Source: Paraburkholderia nodosa | GTDB taxonomy: Bacteria; Pseudomonadota; Gammaproteobacteria; Burkholderiales; Burkholderiaceae | Assembly (NCBI RefSeq): GCF_001718195.1 | Contig: NZ_MCNV01000010.1 | Location: 186,001-250,000, forward strand | DNA length: 64,000 nucleotides | Direction: 5' to 3' | In this document: positions 62,698-64,000 of the stretch, in pieces | Numbering within the stretch: position 1 is the stretch's first letter | Layout of the letters: each line of letters starts with the position of its first letter | Program-made: the position numbers and the translations under genes | The notes under the pieces: generated by a model | Told to the model about the DNA's origin: nothing | What the model saw: only the letters and a program-made list of their open reading frames with translations | Databases searched by the model: none

Positions 62698-64000
62698 ATG
62701 AAATCTCAGACTTCTAAAGCAAGCATCGGTACCCATACGCTGAAGCTGGGCGTATCGGCGATCGCAATGGCCACGCTGGCGGCTTGCGCCAACTACGCGG
62801 GCATCCACAGCGACAAGCAGATGCCCCAGCCGCAACAGTTCGAGACGGCGCAGAGCCTGCCGCAGGAGCAGGGGCACTGGCCGTCCGCCGATTGGGTCGA
62901 CCAGTTCGGCGACGCGCAGCTCAAGGCGCTGATTGCCGAAGCGCTGCAGGGTAGCCCGAGCGTCGAGCAGGCCAAGGCACGGGTGGCCCAGGCACAGGCC
63001 TATAGCGAAACCGCGAAAGCGGGCACGCTGCCGCGCGTGGACGCCAGCTACACGCTCACGCGTCAGCAGTACAGCAGCACGGCGCTGATTCCGCCGCCGT
63101 ATGCCGGCTCGTGGCAGACCGAAAACAAGGGGCTGCTTACCGCATCCTACGATCTCGATCTGTGGGGCAAGAACCGCGAGGCACTGCGCGCAGCCGTTTC
63201 GGAGACGGCCGCGAGCGAGGCCGACGAGGAAGTGGTCAAGCTGACGCTGGATACCTCGATCGCACGCACCTACAACCAGCTGGCGCGGCTCTACGCGCTG
63301 CGCGACATCGCGCAGGAAGAAGTCACGCGCCGCGAGCAGATCGACCGCATCACGGCGGGCCGCATTGCCACGGGTCTCGACACGCAGGTGGAACGCAAGA
63401 CCGCGCAGGCGAACCTGGCGACGAGCCGTTCTCGCGTGAGCGCGCTCGACGGCAGCATTCTCACGACGCGCTACCAGCTGGCCGCGCTGCTGGGCAAGGG
63501 CCCCGACCGCGGACTCGCGATCACGCGGCCGACGCTCGGCGTGGGCGACGAGGTGCGTTTGCCGGACAACCTGCCCGCCGACCTCGTGAGCCGGCGCCCG
63601 GACATCGTCGCGGCCCGCTGGCGCGTGGACGCGATCACGCACGAGGTCAAGGAGGCGAAGGCCGAGTTCTATCCGGACATCAACCTGAGCGCCGCGCTCG
63701 GTCTGGACGCCTTCGGCTTCGGCCGCTTCCTGACCGCCGCGAGCCGCACGGCGTCGGTTGGCCCCGCGGTCCATCTGCCGATCTTCGACGGCGGCGAACT
63801 GCGTGCGCAGTTGAAGGGCCGCTACGCCGAGTTCGACTACGCCGTGGCCGCTTACGACCAGACGCTCATTGGCGCGCTCAGCGGCGTGGCCACGCAGCTC
63901 GCGCAGATCCATTCGAGCGACGCACAGCTCGTCGATGCCGAAACCGCGCAGCAGGCGGCACGCGACGCCGATCAGCTCGCGCTTACGCAATACAAGGGCG
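62698..64000 (+). CDS. NodT-family outer-membrane efflux lipoprotein (runs off right edge)
   Basis: 434 residues are visible of an expected 490-500. The lipoprotein signal ends at lipobox LAAC (Cys30). The body has TolC-like coiled-coil repeats, including LTASYDLDLWGKNREALRAA, GLDTQVERKTAQANLATSRS and SRRPDIVAARWRVDAITHEV, typical of NodT/OprM. It would form the outer-membrane exit duct for the EmrB-type pump. No Shine-Dalgarno is visible: the space is taken by operator site 4. A 9-codon frame (ATG 62688) overlaps the start. Confidence 0.88.
   Translation, partial: MKSQTSKASIGTHTLKLGVSAIAMATLAACANYAGIHSDKQMPQPQQFETAQSLPQEQGHWPSADWVDQFGDAQLKALIAEALQGSPSVEQAKARVAQAQAYSETAKAGTLPRVDASYTLTRQQYSSTALIPPPYAGSWQTENKGLLTASYDLDLWGKNREALRAAVSETAASEADEEVVKLTLDTSIARTYNQLARLYALRDIAQEEVTRREQIDRITAGRIATGLDTQVERKTAQANLATSRSRVSALDGSILTTRYQLAALLGKGPDRGLAITRPTLGVGDEVRLPDNLPADLVSRRPDIVAARWRVDAITHEVKEAKAEFYPDINLSAALGLDAFGFGRFLTAASRTASVGPAVHLPIFDGGELRAQLKGRYAEFDYAVAAYDQTLIGALSGVATQLAQIHSSDAQLVDAETAQQAARDADQLALTQYKG

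Noticed and set aside
62688-62717. nine-codon leader peptide before nodT
   Set aside because: It overlaps the nodT start and operator, has no ribosome site and no attenuator-type codons; probably chance.
62212-63990. 592-codon minus-strand ORF opposite marR2 and nodT
   Set aside because: It spans two real plus-strand genes and the terminator between them and has no recognisable domain; a shadow ORF.
1-64000. CRISPR arrays, tRNA or rRNA genes, intact transposases
   Set aside because: No regularly spaced repeats, cloverleaf-like sequences, rRNA signatures or transposase motifs were seen in either strand by reading.

Overview
The window looks like chromosomal DNA of a high-GC betaproteobacterium of the Burkholderia/Paraburkholderia/Caballeronia group. 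The basis is the strongly GC-biased codon use, the many transport and regulatory operons for diverse small carbon and nitrogen sources, a DUF4148 secreted protein, a Burkholderia-type ethanolamine locus (eat-eutBC with an AraC regulator and no microcompartment genes) and an EmrB/NodT efflux locus. No rRNA, tRNA, CRISPR array, intact insertion sequence or phage gene was seen. Several decayed fragments occur between genes.

Layout. 1-3226: the N-terminal half of a HAMP-containing membrane sensor (off the left edge), then a GAF-PAS-PAS-GGDEF diguanylate cyclase. 3482-12879: a tight operon with an RpiR regulator, a beta-aspartyl peptidase/asparaginase, a Gsi-type peptide ABC importer and two D-aminopeptidases (DmpA/S58 and DppA/M55). 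12981-15709: glycogen debranching enzyme and an ABM monooxygenase. 16014-19485: an osmoprotectant ABC importer. 20275-21354: an M23 peptidase. 21524-27105: ethanolamine uptake and degradation, where eutB carries a frameshift and eutR appears to lack the first part of its DNA-binding domain, followed by an AT-richer alpha/beta hydrolase. 27121-33794: GNAT, XRE-cupin regulator, a four-CBS-PAS-GGDEF-EAL protein, a small unknown protein, a chemoreceptor and a GntR/FCD regulator. 34184-38877: a sugar-type ABC importer divergent from that GntR. 38932-43278: an SDR, two GlxA-type AraC regulators and a DHA2 transporter. 43441-47802: a small proline-rich repeat protein, then a three-gene cytochrome c / 2Fe-2S / molybdopterin dehydrogenase operon. 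47941-52081: LysR, an MFS transporter, 4-oxalomesaconate hydratase (LigJ) and an RraA/LigK-type aldolase, i.e. the lower end of gallate or protocatechuate 4,5-cleavage. 52161-57815: scattered small genes, a beta-propeller lipoprotein, DUF4148, another diguanylate cyclase and a beta-lactamase-fold hydrolase. 58035-59751: a tautomerase, an SDR and a VOC protein on the minus strand. 60010-64000: two paralogous MarR regulators alternating with an EmrB-type 14-TM transporter and a NodT outer-membrane lipoprotein (off the right edge).

Most informative signals. (1) A 16-bp inverted repeat, ATCTG-N6-CAGAT, recurs four times around the marR-emrB-marR-nodT cluster. In two copies it fills the 17-bp spacer between good -35 and -10 boxes, so the cluster looks like one self-regulated efflux regulon. 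(2) The ethanolamine locus has two separate lesions (eutB frameshift, eutR deletion) and a sigma-54-like promoter in front of eutR. (3) Perfect palindromes lie in front of the rpiR operon (TGAAAATTAATTTTCA) and between the XRE and CBS-GGDEF-EAL genes (CGCAAACGTTTGCG, matching the PurR/LacI-family core). (4) Three TGGTNNNCCA sites lie between gntR and the sugar ABC operon. (5) Coding remnants occur in gaps: a chemoreceptor tip fragment near 15.9 kb, an unidentified tail near 19.8 kb and a LacI-like helix-turn-helix near 54.5 kb.

I found no clearly undescribed multi-gene system. The nearest candidates are the RpiR-controlled D-/beta-peptide scavenging operon and the dual-MarR efflux regulon.
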